From CAYOHG01 sp964465125 (GTDB lineage Bacteria; Planctomycetota; Phycisphaerae; UBA1845; Fen-1342): 64,000 bases of DNA. Within the stretch, counting starts at the first letter, position 1. Each line of letters opens with the position of its first letter. The position numbers and the translations under genes are program-made. The notes under the pieces are model-generated. The model did no database searches, had not been told where the DNA came from, and was given only the letters and a program-made list of their open reading frames with translations. Shown here piece by piece: positions 34,657 through 42,958 of the stretch. The stretch is from assembly GCA_964465125.1 (NCBI GenBank), contig CAYXIO010000007.1:1-64000 (forward strand), in the 5' to 3' direction.

Positions 34657-35640
34657 TCACTTGAGGTGTTTCGCGTCCAACTCGTTGAGCTTCAGGCGCA
34701 GGCTTCGTCGCCAGCCCGGCAGCGGCAGCCGCTGCGCCAGCAGGCTCGCGAGCCACAGCCCCAGGCCGTAGCGCCGCTGCCGAAAGCGCATCCGGCCCCA
34801 GCGATTGCGCAGCGACAGGCCGGCGCGCTCGAACCAGCCGGGCGTCGCGGGCGGCGCGCCGCTGAGCTCGTAGCTGCGCTGCGTCAGCATCGCGCCGATG
34901 CGCCCCTCCAGCAGCGCCAGGTTCCTGGGCGACAGCTTGCGGCGCCACTGGAAGACCAGCTTGGGGTTCGGCGGAGCATAGGTGGTGTCGGAGGGGTAGC
35001 TCAGCATCGCCGGCGAGTAGGCCACGCCCAGGAAGTCGCACAGCCGCGCGAGCTGCACTTCCGGCTCGCGGATCAGGTCTTCGTAGGTCAGCTCGATCCA
35101 GCGCTGCGACGGAAGGCCAGCCTGGACCCGCTCCCAGAGGCGCTCGGCTTCGATCCAGCGCTCCACGCCGTGGTGGACGTGTCCCGCCCAGCCCATTTCG
35201 ACGCAGGAGCGCGCCACGTCGCGCCCGTCGCGGATCAGGTGAATGAAGCGCGCCTGCGGCCAGAGTCTCAGCACGCGGTCGAAATGCCTGTGCACCGTCA
35301 GCCCGACCAGCGCGCGGCCGCTGCGCTCGCGGCGCTGCTGCACGAAGCTACGGACAAGCTCGAGATAGCGCAGGCCGCGGTCGATCGTGAAGCCGCTGGC
35401 CCGAAAGACGCGCTGGGTCTCCATCCGCCGGGCGAAGTCGTCGACGTTCGGCAGCGCGCCGTCGTCGCCGACGAAATCCACCGCGTATTCGAACTCGTTG
35501 ATCCACGACAGCGACGGATGGTGATTCAGCATCAGCCGCAGCAGCGTCGTGCCGGAGCGCTCGGCCCCGACCAGCACCGGAATCTGCTCCGGTTCCGCTC
35601 GGATCGAGCGCGCGGGCGTGGGCCGGACCTCGGTGATCAT
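34657..35640 (-). CDS. Sulfotransferase, 2
   Basis: The 327-residue protein has the P-loop-like PAPS motif PVLVGAERSGTTLLRLML and the 3'-phosphate motif FIHLIRDGRDVARS, closer to the protein-/carbohydrate-sulfotransferase 'RSGTT' subgroup than the other two in this cluster. ATG at 35640 overlaps the stop of the polymerase-like gene (ATGA). The larger open frame to 36651 is antisense-like read-through of that gene's region. Confidence 0.88.
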   Translation of the reverse strand: MITEVRPTPARSIRAEPEQIPVLVGAERSGTTLLRLMLNHHPSLSWINEFEYAVDFVGDDGALPNVDDFARRMETQRVFRASGFTIDRGLRYLELVRSFVQQRRERSGRALVGLTVHRHFDRVLRLWPQARFIHLIRDGRDVARSCVEMGWAGHVHHGVERWIEAERLWERVQAGLPSQRWIELTYEDLIREPEVQLARLCDFLGVAYSPAMLSYPSDTTYAPPNPKLVFQWRRKLSPRNLALLEGRIGAMLTQRSYELSGAPPATPGWFERAGLSLRNRWGRMRFRQRRYGLGLWLASLLAQRLPLPGWRRSLRLKLNELDAKHLK

Positions 35641-37004
35641 GTCGAACCTCTCATCGCCGGATGGACGCGCCGCGGCGGAGCAACGGCGAGGCGCGGCTGG
35701 GCGCGCCGGATCGCGGCCCAACTGGTCAGGCCGCCAATGGTCGCCATGAAAATCGGATTGAGCATGGCGTTCAGCAGGAAATCGGCCATCACGATCCCGG
35801 CCAGCAGCGCCAGCGCGAGCGGCGCGGCCAGCACGGGCTGCGTCCAGCCGTTCGGACGCACGTGCATCACCGCGATCATGGCCGGCAGCAGCAACGCCAG
35901 CACGAAGCCTGCCAGGCCGAACAGCCCGTGGCGCCCGAACGTCAGCACCCACATGCCGTCGGTGACGGAAATGTCCTCGCCGGTAAACTCGTCGATCGCG
36001 CGGTAGCGGCCCCAGCCGCCCCAGCCAAAAATCGGCTGCTGTAGCCCGCGCTGCACGAGGATCGCCTCCTGGTCCATGCGCGACTGGAACGAGGCCGCCC
36101 GCTCTTCGCCGAACTGACGCGCCATCTCGATGCCGACCTCGCGCGGCAGCGTGTTCGTCAGGGCCATGCCGATGTAGACCAGCGGCGCCATCGTGACCAG
36201 CAGGATCGGCCAGCGCTGCCGCAACCAGTAGGCGAAGACCAGCACGGCTACGGCGCCGAGCCCCAGCAGCAGCGCGCCGGTGGACTTGCACAGCAGCGCG
36301 GCGAGCGCGAGGAACGCGAGCAGGGCGACCATCGGGATGCCCCGCCAGCGAGTCATTCGTGCATAGCGCCACAGCGCGAAGCCCGTCAGGCAGGCGGCGC
36401 TCATCCACATGCCCACCGCCAGCCCGCTGTGCAGAAAAACCTTCGGGCGATAGCCGCCGAAACGATGCGTGTGCACGAACGGCGACTGGTGGAATCCGTA
36501 GACGTCGAGGTTGAGCGTCGGCGCCATGCGGACTTCCCACAGGCACAGCGGCGCGTAGATCAGCCCGCCGACGAAGATGACCAGCGCCAGCTCGTGCAGC
36601 GGCTGCGAGCCGCGGATGTAGACGCGGCCGATCAGGTAGGGCAGCCCCCATTGCACGATCTGGTCCAGCACCGCGGAGACGCCGTCATACACCCCCAGGC
36701 CGTTGGCGATGGAGGAGAACAGCGGAGCGGCGCAGAACACCGCCATCGGCAGGTCAAGCGCGCCCGGGCGGAACATCAGCAGGCGATCGCGGTCGTACAC
36801 CAGGATGCCCAGCAGCACCGCGCCGATCGTCGCGCTGGATTTGTCGAAGTCCGGCAGGCCGCTCAGCGCATAGCCGGACTCCGGCAGGAACAGCCAGCCC
36901 AGCACGAGCGTCACGAGCACGGCGCGCAGCGGCGGCAGCAGCGCAAAGATGAACAGCGCCGCAAGAAACCAGCCGAACAGGGCTACCGGTACGAGCGCGG
37001 TCAT
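35637..37004 (-). CDS. O-antigen ligase/Wzy-like polysaccharide polymerase
   Basis: This 455-residue membrane protein has about 11-12 hydrophobic segments and a large periplasmic loop in the C-terminal half (roughly residues 270-360, with GWGGWGRYRAIDEF), the O-antigen ligase/Wzy_C pattern. In a Wzx/Wzy cluster it would polymerise repeat units in the periplasm. ATG at 37004 begins the first hydrophobic segment; the frame is open to 37079. Confidence 0.82.
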   Translation of the reverse strand: MTALVPVALFGWFLAALFIFALLPPLRAVLVTLVLGWLFLPESGYALSGLPDFDKSSATIGAVLLGILVYDRDRLLMFRPGALDLPMAVFCAAPLFSSIANGLGVYDGVSAVLDQIVQWGLPYLIGRVYIRGSQPLHELALVIFVGGLIYAPLCLWEVRMAPTLNLDVYGFHQSPFVHTHRFGGYRPKVFLHSGLAVGMWMSAACLTGFALWRYARMTRWRGIPMVALLAFLALAALLCKSTGALLLGLGAVAVLVFAYWLRQRWPILLVTMAPLVYIGMALTNTLPREVGIEMARQFGEERAASFQSRMDQEAILVQRGLQQPIFGWGGWGRYRAIDEFTGEDISVTDGMWVLTFGRHGLFGLAGFVLALLLPAMIAVMHVRPNGWTQPVLAAPLALALLAGIVMADFLLNAMLNPIFMATIGGLTSWAAIRRAQPRLAVAPPRRVHPAMRGST

Positions 37005-37053
37005 ATGCGGTTCATCGGCTCCGATGCGGGCGCGCCCGCGTGCTGATTGGACT

Positions 37054-38013
37054 CTAGCGCTGCCAGTCTGATAAGTCACGCGCCAACAGGTTTGCGAGGG
37101 CCTCCGTCGAGGGGCGAAGCTGATCGAGCAAACGCGCGCGCGTCGCGGGAGTCAGCGGACTCAGCGAGCTACGGAACTCCCGCTGCGCCTCGCGCACGTC
37201 CTGCGAGCGCAACGCGCGCTGAAAGGCCGCCTCGCGCAGGTAGCTTCGCCAGGCGCTGGGAAGCAGGCGCTTCAGCCAGCGCAGCAGCGGCAGCTCGCGC
37301 AGGTGACGGGCGGCGTCGCGGGCCCGCTTGCGGGCCAGGCTCGTGCCGGATTCGTTGGAATGCGCCCGGCCGGTTGCCAGCAGGTCAGCCTGAGGCAGTC
37401 CGAGGAACTCCTGCAACCGACTCAGCGCGCCCGCCGGCTCGCGCTTCAGATCGTCCAGCAGCAGCACCAGGAGCTGACGCTCGGGAAACCAGCGACGCAG
37501 GTGCGCGATCTGCTCGGCGTAGCGGCTGCTGTCCAGGAGGGTCGGAAACTGCTCGAGCGCCTGCTCAAACGTGCACGCCGGCTCGCCCGTCTGCGCCAGC
37601 CGCGCGCTCATCAGGTGGCCGTAGTGCGAATACGTGCGCTCGACCGGATGTCGAAGCAGGTAGATCAGCCGGGCGTTAGGCACGTGCAGGGCGAGGCGCT
37701 CGGCGGCGCGCGGGTATTCGAGCTTGCGCGTGTAGCAGGTGGATGCCTCGCCACAGAGCTGGCCTTCCGCGGCTTGTGCGAAGAGGCCGCGATACCACCC
37801 GATGCCGCGCGCAAACACGTCATCCCGGCTGAAGAACTGCGGCTCCTTGGGCGTCGTCATGAACACCTGCGGGTGACGCAGCAGGTATTCGTGCAGCGTG
37901 GTCGTGCCGGACTTCATCGCGCCGGCCAGTACGAAATCCGCCAAGCGCCCGGGCGGCCCGGTCCGGCCCGCGGCGGTCACCGATTCTCCCGTGTGCAGCA
38001 GCGAGGCGTTCAT
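37054..38013 (-). CDS. Sulfotransferase, 3
   Basis: This 319-residue PAPS-dependent enzyme has FVLAGAMKSGTTTLHEYLL near residue 30 and LIYLLRHPVERTYSHYGH. It is closely similar in pattern to the sulfotransferase at 29154 (both share TTLHxxL and STPKEP/TTPKEP), suggesting duplication. ATG at 38013 overlaps the flippase stop (ATGA). Confidence 0.9.
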   Translation of the reverse strand: MNASLLHTGESVTAAGRTGPPGRLADFVLAGAMKSGTTTLHEYLLRHPQVFMTTPKEPQFFSRDDVFARGIGWYRGLFAQAAEGQLCGEASTCYTRKLEYPRAAERLALHVPNARLIYLLRHPVERTYSHYGHLMSARLAQTGEPACTFEQALEQFPTLLDSSRYAEQIAHLRRWFPERQLLVLLLDDLKREPAGALSRLQEFLGLPQADLLATGRAHSNESGTSLARKRARDAARHLRELPLLRWLKRLLPSAWRSYLREAAFQRALRSQDVREAQREFRSSLSPLTPATRARLLDQLRPSTEALANLLARDLSDWQR

Positions 38014-39428
38014 GAACCGGCTCCCGCGGAGTTCAGGTAGACGACCACGGCGATGACCGCGAGGCTCGAAATCAGGGCGTCGATCAGCTCCCCGCGGCGC
38101 ACCTCCGGGAAGTGACGACACATGCCCCAGGTCTGGACGAACAGGCCCGGCAGGGGCGACAGGGCCAGAATCGTCAGCCCGGTGACCAGCCCGCCGTAGG
38201 TCAAGGCGAGGATCAGCCCGAGCGAGACGCAGATCGCCAGGCTGACGGAGGCGAGCATGGTGTAGTACGGATAGCCGGCCGCGGTGAGCAGCTTCTGCTG
38301 CGGGAAGCGCACGGTATCGCAGACCGCCCGCAGCCCGAGGAACTGGACCATCCAACCGGCGGCGATGTAGCGCGGGTCATACAGCACATCGACCAGCCAG
38401 CGTCCGCCCATCAGCCAGACCAGCATCAGCCCGATTGAAAGGAGTTGGAACGCCAGCCGCGCCCGGCGGTGCAGCCGGATGGCGCGCGCCCGCTCGTTGC
38501 GCAACAGCTCCGCGAACGACGGAAACAGCACGCGGTTGGTCAGCCGCTGCACCACCAGCCAGGGAAGCTGCGACAAGTAAAGCGCGATGGCGAAGACGCC
38601 CAGCACTTCCATCGACAGGAACTTGCCCAGAATCAGCCGTTCGCCGCCCTGAGCCACGAAGGTCGCGGCGGTCGAGAGGAAGATGAAGCGGCCGAAGCTG
38701 TAGAGCTCGTGCAGGGCCGAGCGGTCCCAGGCCAGCCGCACGCGCTGCGCCGTCAGCCCGTGGCTGAGGAGCATGTTGGCCGCGCTGCGCACCAGCGCGC
38801 CGATCACCAGCGGCCAGACCGAGCGCCACATCAGCGCCAGACCGATCATGACGATCACGCCCAGCACCTGCGACGCCAGATCGCGCGTCACCACCTGCTT
38901 CATCTTCAGGTCGCGGTTGAGCGTGAAGAGCGCCGGCGAGTTGAAGCCGTCGATCGCCGCGGTTACCGCCGAAGCGGCGATGAGCATGGTGAGCTCGGGC
39001 CGCTCGTAGAGCAGCGCCATGGGCCAGGCGAACACGAGGCCGATCGCGCAAAGCGCGAAGCCGCGGATGATCTGAAGCGTCCAGGCGGTGTTGAGCAGCC
39101 CCGCATCCTCGCGCCGGCTGCGGATGATCGCGGGGCCGATGCCGACATCCGAGAACATTTGCAGGCCCTGGAGCAGCGTGTTGACAATGGCCATCACGCC
39201 GAAGGCTTCAGGGAACAGCAGCCGGGTGAGAACCAGGTTTCCGGCCAAGCGCACAAGCTGGCCGGTCGTATATCCGCCCAGCACCCACACCGCGCCGTGC
39301 GCAGCGCGGCGCTGGAGCGACGGACGCGCGGCGGGCTCCGGCATGGCCGGCTCCGGCGGCATGCCCGCGCTGGCCGGGTGGACCACGCCGTTGGTCTGCG
39401 GCAGGTTGGCGGATTCCAGCATGGTCAC
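38010..39428 (-). CDS. Wzx-type oligosaccharide flippase
   Basis: The 472-residue MATE/MVF-like transporter has an N-terminal cytoplasmic stretch and then about 12-14 transmembrane segments, including the diagnostic AVWVLGGYTTGQLVRLAGNL ... LLFPEAFGVMAIV block. It should flip undecaprenyl-linked repeat units across the membrane. Its start overlaps the EpsI stop by 4 bases. Confidence 0.9.
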   Translation of the reverse strand: MTMLESANLPQTNGVVHPASAGMPPEPAMPEPAARPSLQRRAAHGAVWVLGGYTTGQLVRLAGNLVLTRLLFPEAFGVMAIVNTLLQGLQMFSDVGIGPAIIRSRREDAGLLNTAWTLQIIRGFALCAIGLVFAWPMALLYERPELTMLIAASAVTAAIDGFNSPALFTLNRDLKMKQVVTRDLASQVLGVIVMIGLALMWRSVWPLVIGALVRSAANMLLSHGLTAQRVRLAWDRSALHELYSFGRFIFLSTAATFVAQGGERLILGKFLSMEVLGVFAIALYLSQLPWLVVQRLTNRVLFPSFAELLRNERARAIRLHRRARLAFQLLSIGLMLVWLMGGRWLVDVLYDPRYIAAGWMVQFLGLRAVCDTVRFPQQKLLTAAGYPYYTMLASVSLAICVSLGLILALTYGGLVTGLTILALSPLPGLFVQTWGMCRHFPEVRRGELIDALISSLAVIAVVVYLNSAGAGS

Positions 39429-40153
39429 GGAGCGGAACTCTCCTCACCCATGTAGGGCAGCACGCGGCGCAGCGCCGGGAGCAACTGGCCGGCCAGGTCG
39501 TGCAGCGCCGCCACGTCGGCGTCGCGATCCGCGCCGGCGTTCATCGAAAGCTGCACACGCGCCAGGTAGGCACGGCGTTCGCCGAGCAGGCCCGCTCCGC
39601 GTGCGTTGTAGCGCCGAAACGAATCCGGGTCGGCGCTGAATCGTCCGTTGATCAGGTACATCGCCAGCACCAACACGCGCTGCTCGACCAACCCCTCGGA
39701 GTGAAACTCGTACAGCACCACGGCGGCCGGGTCGCGGCCCGCATCGGGGAGCTTCAGCTCGCTCGCCGCAGTCTGCTCCATGCCGTGCGCGGCGAAGCAG
39801 ACGTCGGGGCGGTGGCCCAGGTGCACGCGCGGCCGGCCGACGTACCCTACGAACAGACCGACGCTGCGCCCGGTAGACGGGTTCACGTAACGGCGCTGGA
39901 GGTATTCGTCGTCAAACTGCACTACGCGCGCGACGCTCTCGTCCAAGGGCGTGTCCTCGCCGCGCCAGGAGCCGAACTCGAGCGGAATCGTGGCCAGCGG
40001 CGCCGCAGGCGGCAGTTGCTGCTCGACCGACGCGCTGATCCGCGCCAGCAGCCAACGGTGCGCCAGGCCGGCGGCCACCAGCATGCCCAGCGCCGTGAGC
40101 GCGGCCACCAGCGCCACGCCGCGACGTTCATTCCCAGGCTTCCCGACCGGCAT
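39425..40153 (-). CDS. epsI: EpsI family exosortase-associated protein
   Basis: The 242-residue protein has an N-terminal membrane anchor (VALVAALTALGMLVAAGLAH) and the DUF3485/EpsI domain: the LEFGSWRGEDTPLD strand, a GRPRVHLGHRPDVCFAAHGM block with the conserved Cys, and a DPDSFRRY segment. EpsI accompanies exosortases in exopolysaccharide loci. It starts 40 bases downstream of the exosortase stop. Confidence 0.9.
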   Translation of the reverse strand: MPVGKPGNERRGVALVAALTALGMLVAAGLAHRWLLARISASVEQQLPPAAPLATIPLEFGSWRGEDTPLDESVARVVQFDDEYLQRRYVNPSTGRSVGLFVGYVGRPRVHLGHRPDVCFAAHGMEQTAASELKLPDAGRDPAAVVLYEFHSEGLVEQRVLVLAMYLINGRFSADPDSFRRYNARGAGLLGERRAYLARVQLSMNAGADRDADVAALHDLAGQLLPALRRVLPYMGEESSAP

Positions 40154-40193
40154 GTTCAGCTCCTGTGAGATCGCCGCACGCGGAATCCGCGCG

Positions 40194-41108
40194 TCACTTC
40201 GCGTGCGCCAGGACGGGCTGATGTGGACGGCCCGTCGCCGGCTTACCCGCCGGATCGGTCGCAACCCAGTCCAGCAGCCGCAGCTCGAGCAGCAGCAGCA
40301 CGATCGCGACCGGCATCATCAGCAGGCCGGCGAAGTCGTGGAAAAAGAGGTTGGCCGCGTCGCTCTGCGAGTAATGCATCACGATGACCGTCACCACCAG
40401 CCGCAGCGAGTTCGCCAGCACCGCGATCGGAACGCTCGAAGCCACCAGGATCGTCGAGCGCACGCGCGGACGACGGACCAGCAGCGCCAGCGTGCCGGCG
40501 GTGAAGGTGAACGCCGTCAGCATGCGCAGGCCGTTGCAGGCCTCTTCGACGGCGACCTCGGTGCGGCCGTCGAGCAGCAGCACGTTGCCGTGGCGCTGCA
40601 CCCAGTAGCCCAGCAGCTCGAGCGAGAAGACCGCCGACGACGTCGCCAGCGATTGAAGGCTGTCGTTCACGACGCGGTGAATCTGGTTCGGCAGCGGCAC
40701 CATCAGCAGCAGGAACGCCAGAATCCACACAAGCTTGCGGGTCAGCGCGGCGCCGTACAGAAACCAGCAGCAGGCCGCCAGCGCAGCGACCAGCGAGAAG
40801 CGCTCGATCGAAGCGTAGTCGTAATAGAGCCCGGCCAGGCGCACGAGCTGAGAGGCGAGCAGTGCCGCCCCCCCCCAGGCGCAGGCCCGCCGCTCGAGCG
40901 TCGCCAGCTCGCGCCGGCGAATCCAGACGAAGAAGCAGGCGACGAACGGCACGAGTTGCCCGATGGAGTAGTCGTCGTTGCTCTGCCAGAAGGTCACCAG
41001 CTCGCTCAGCGTGGGCCAGTAGCTCCACAGCAGAGCGGCGACGACCACCAGTGCCAGCCCGAGGTCGCGCCTCGCGCCGCCGGGATGGAGCTGGACCGCG
41101 CGGTTCAT
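40194..41108 (-). CDS. xrt: Exosortase
   Basis: This 304-residue membrane protease/transpeptidase has about eight transmembrane segments. The three catalytic residues of the family are visible: Cys191 in EEACNGLRM, Arg236 in ANSLRL, and His257 in FFHDFAG. It should recognise PEP-CTERM signals such as those on the two proteins encoded at 20175 and 21664. EpsI is a separate gene here, not a C-terminal domain. ATG at 41108 begins 4 bases after the sugar-transferase stop. Confidence 0.95.
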   Translation of the reverse strand: MNRAVQLHPGGARRDLGLALVVVAALLWSYWPTLSELVTFWQSNDDYSIGQLVPFVACFFVWIRRRELATLERRACAWGGAALLASQLVRLAGLYYDYASIERFSLVAALAACCWFLYGAALTRKLVWILAFLLLMVPLPNQIHRVVNDSLQSLATSSAVFSLELLGYWVQRHGNVLLLDGRTEVAVEEACNGLRMLTAFTFTAGTLALLVRRPRVRSTILVASSVPIAVLANSLRLVVTVIVMHYSQSDAANLFFHDFAGLLMMPVAIVLLLLELRLLDWVATDPAGKPATGRPHQPVLAHAK

Positions 41109-41112
41109 GAGG

Positions 41113-42906
41113 TCAGCGCACTCCGTTCGCGGTGGACCAGTTGGCGCTCCCCTTGACCGGTGCGTCCGGGGGCGGGCTGGGCTCAGCACCGCGCCCGCAC
41201 TCGACGGGCCGGGTGCGCGGCAGCATCCACGATTCCGGCACGCTGAACTTGCCGCCCAGGGTGAGGATGGTGGCCAGCAGGATCTTCAGGTCCAGCCAGG
41301 GCGAGAAGTGCCGGACGTAGAGCATGTCGTAGTGAATCCACTGGTGAAAGTCGCCGGTGTCGCGGTCGTGCCGGCAGACCTGCCAGAGCCCGGTGATGCC
41401 GGGCCGCACCGAAAGCCGCGCGGTCCGCCAGGGCACGCAGATCTGGTTCTCGCGGAAGGGCGACGGCCGCGGCCCGATCAGGCTCATCTCGCCGAGCAGC
41501 ACGTTCCACAACTGCGGCAACTCGTCGAAGTTCATGGCGCGCAGCCAGCGGCCGACGCGCGTGACGCGCGGATCGTTCTGAATCTTGAACTGCGGGCCGT
41601 CGACGGCGTTGGCGTCTTCGAGCGCGCGCTGTAGCGCGTGCGCGTCCGGCTGCATGGTGCGGAACTTCCAGCACGAGAATCGCCGCCCGGCCAGTCCCTC
41701 ACGGACATGGGCGAAGAAGGCCGGCCCGCGCGAGTCGAGCTTCACCAGCAGCGCAAGCAGAGCCAGCAGCGGAGAGAGCAGGATCAGGCTGACGGCGGCG
41801 AGCAGCATGTCCGCCGCCACTTTGGCCCGGACGTACGGTCCCCGACCGCGGCGGGCCGGCTCGTCGCCGCTGTCGGCGGCGTAGCGCCACACGTCGGCGT
41901 TGGGATCGATCGGCAGGTGAACGTGGGCGGCGAGGAAGATCTGCTCGTCCGTGGCGCCGCCCGCGTGCAGGGCGTGCAGCAACTCGGTGCCCGGGGCCAC
42001 GCCCGACCGTTCCGCCAGCAGGCTCTGCACGACGGACGCGCCCGCGCCGACGTGCGAGCCGGCGCCGATCACGGCCGGGCCGACCAGCAGGGCGTCGGCC
42101 TCGACGGTCACGTTGTCGTGCAGGACGAGCGGTCCCACCAGCCGCGCGGAGGGGTCGATTCGGCAGCCCGCGCCGGTGCGAATGTCCCCGCCGTGCGGCC
42201 GCGCCGCCGACGGCCCGCCGCACAGCACGGCGCGCAGCTCGGCCTCGTGAAACGCGAGCAGTTCGGAGACGCAATGCAGGTCGAGAATCTCGACGTCGGC
42301 GGGCAGGTCGGCCCCGACCGATCCGGCCGCCGCCAATCTCGTGCGCAGCTCATCGAGCGAAGCCGGCGCTCCGCCCGGAAGGAAATGCAGCACGGCCGCG
42401 GGCACGACCGCGCAGACCACGCCCGCAGTTCTGCGGTGCGTGATGCCGCCGTAGTAGCGCTGCACGCGCCGGACGAGCCCGCGCTCGTCGGTGCGCACGA
42501 ATTCGCGCGCTGCGGGTTCGTGGAGGTTGGTCGCCACGACGTAGGATGCCCCGGCGCCGTCGTTGGCGCGCGGCAGCAGCGCGGGCGTATGCGGTGCGAA
42601 GTTGGCGTAGCGCGAATCGATGAACAGCACCCAGTCGCTCGGCTCAACCGCTCCCACCCAGGAGGCAAAGCTCTCCGGCTCGACCCGGCGCAGCGGCGCG
42701 CCGCGCGCCGCGGATCGCAGCGATTCTTCATGCGCCGCGCCGCGGCCGGACGTGATCAGCACGGGCGTCTCCCGACTGAGCGCCGCGAGATGATGCAGCA
42801 GGTAGGTCAGAAGGGTGCCGTCGACCAGCGGCAGCGTCAGGAGCGAGCCCGGCGCACCGCCCAGCATGGTGGGGCGCGAGTCGAGGATGACCGGCAGAAT
42901 TGTCAT
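41113..42906 (-). CDS. Fusion: nucleotidyltransferase-like/beta-helix domain plus initiating sugar transferase
   Basis: This 597-residue protein's C-terminal half (from ~residue 345) is a bacterial sugar transferase (PF02397-type). It has one membrane segment (LLAAVSLILLSPLLALLAL), CWKFRTM, DELPQLWNVLLGEMSLIGPR, and RPGITGLWQV. Such enzymes load the first sugar phosphate onto undecaprenyl phosphate. The first ~230 residues resemble a sugar nucleotidyltransferase but lack the GxGxRxxP...PKP signature, and residues ~235-320 form a left-handed beta-helix. This replaces the N-terminal membrane domain of WcaJ/WbaP enzymes. The N-terminal part is paralogous to the protein encoded at 45163. Confidence 0.9.
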   Translation of the reverse strand: MTILPVILDSRPTMLGGAPGSLLTLPLVDGTLLTYLLHHLAALSRETPVLITSGRGAAHEESLRSAARGAPLRRVEPESFASWVGAVEPSDWVLFIDSRYANFAPHTPALLPRANDGAGASYVVATNLHEPAAREFVRTDERGLVRRVQRYYGGITHRRTAGVVCAVVPAAVLHFLPGGAPASLDELRTRLAAAGSVGADLPADVEILDLHCVSELLAFHEAELRAVLCGGPSAARPHGGDIRTGAGCRIDPSARLVGPLVLHDNVTVEADALLVGPAVIGAGSHVGAGASVVQSLLAERSGVAPGTELLHALHAGGATDEQIFLAAHVHLPIDPNADVWRYAADSGDEPARRGRGPYVRAKVAADMLLAAVSLILLSPLLALLALLVKLDSRGPAFFAHVREGLAGRRFSCWKFRTMQPDAHALQRALEDANAVDGPQFKIQNDPRVTRVGRWLRAMNFDELPQLWNVLLGEMSLIGPRPSPFRENQICVPWRTARLSVRPGITGLWQVCRHDRDTGDFHQWIHYDMLYVRHFSPWLDLKILLATILTLGGKFSVPESWMLPRTRPVECGRGAEPSPPPDAPVKGSANWSTANGVR

Positions 42907-42958
42907 CGCGCGTCCCCGTCAGTTTCCAGGATCGCACTCGCAGCGCCCGATGCCGGCG

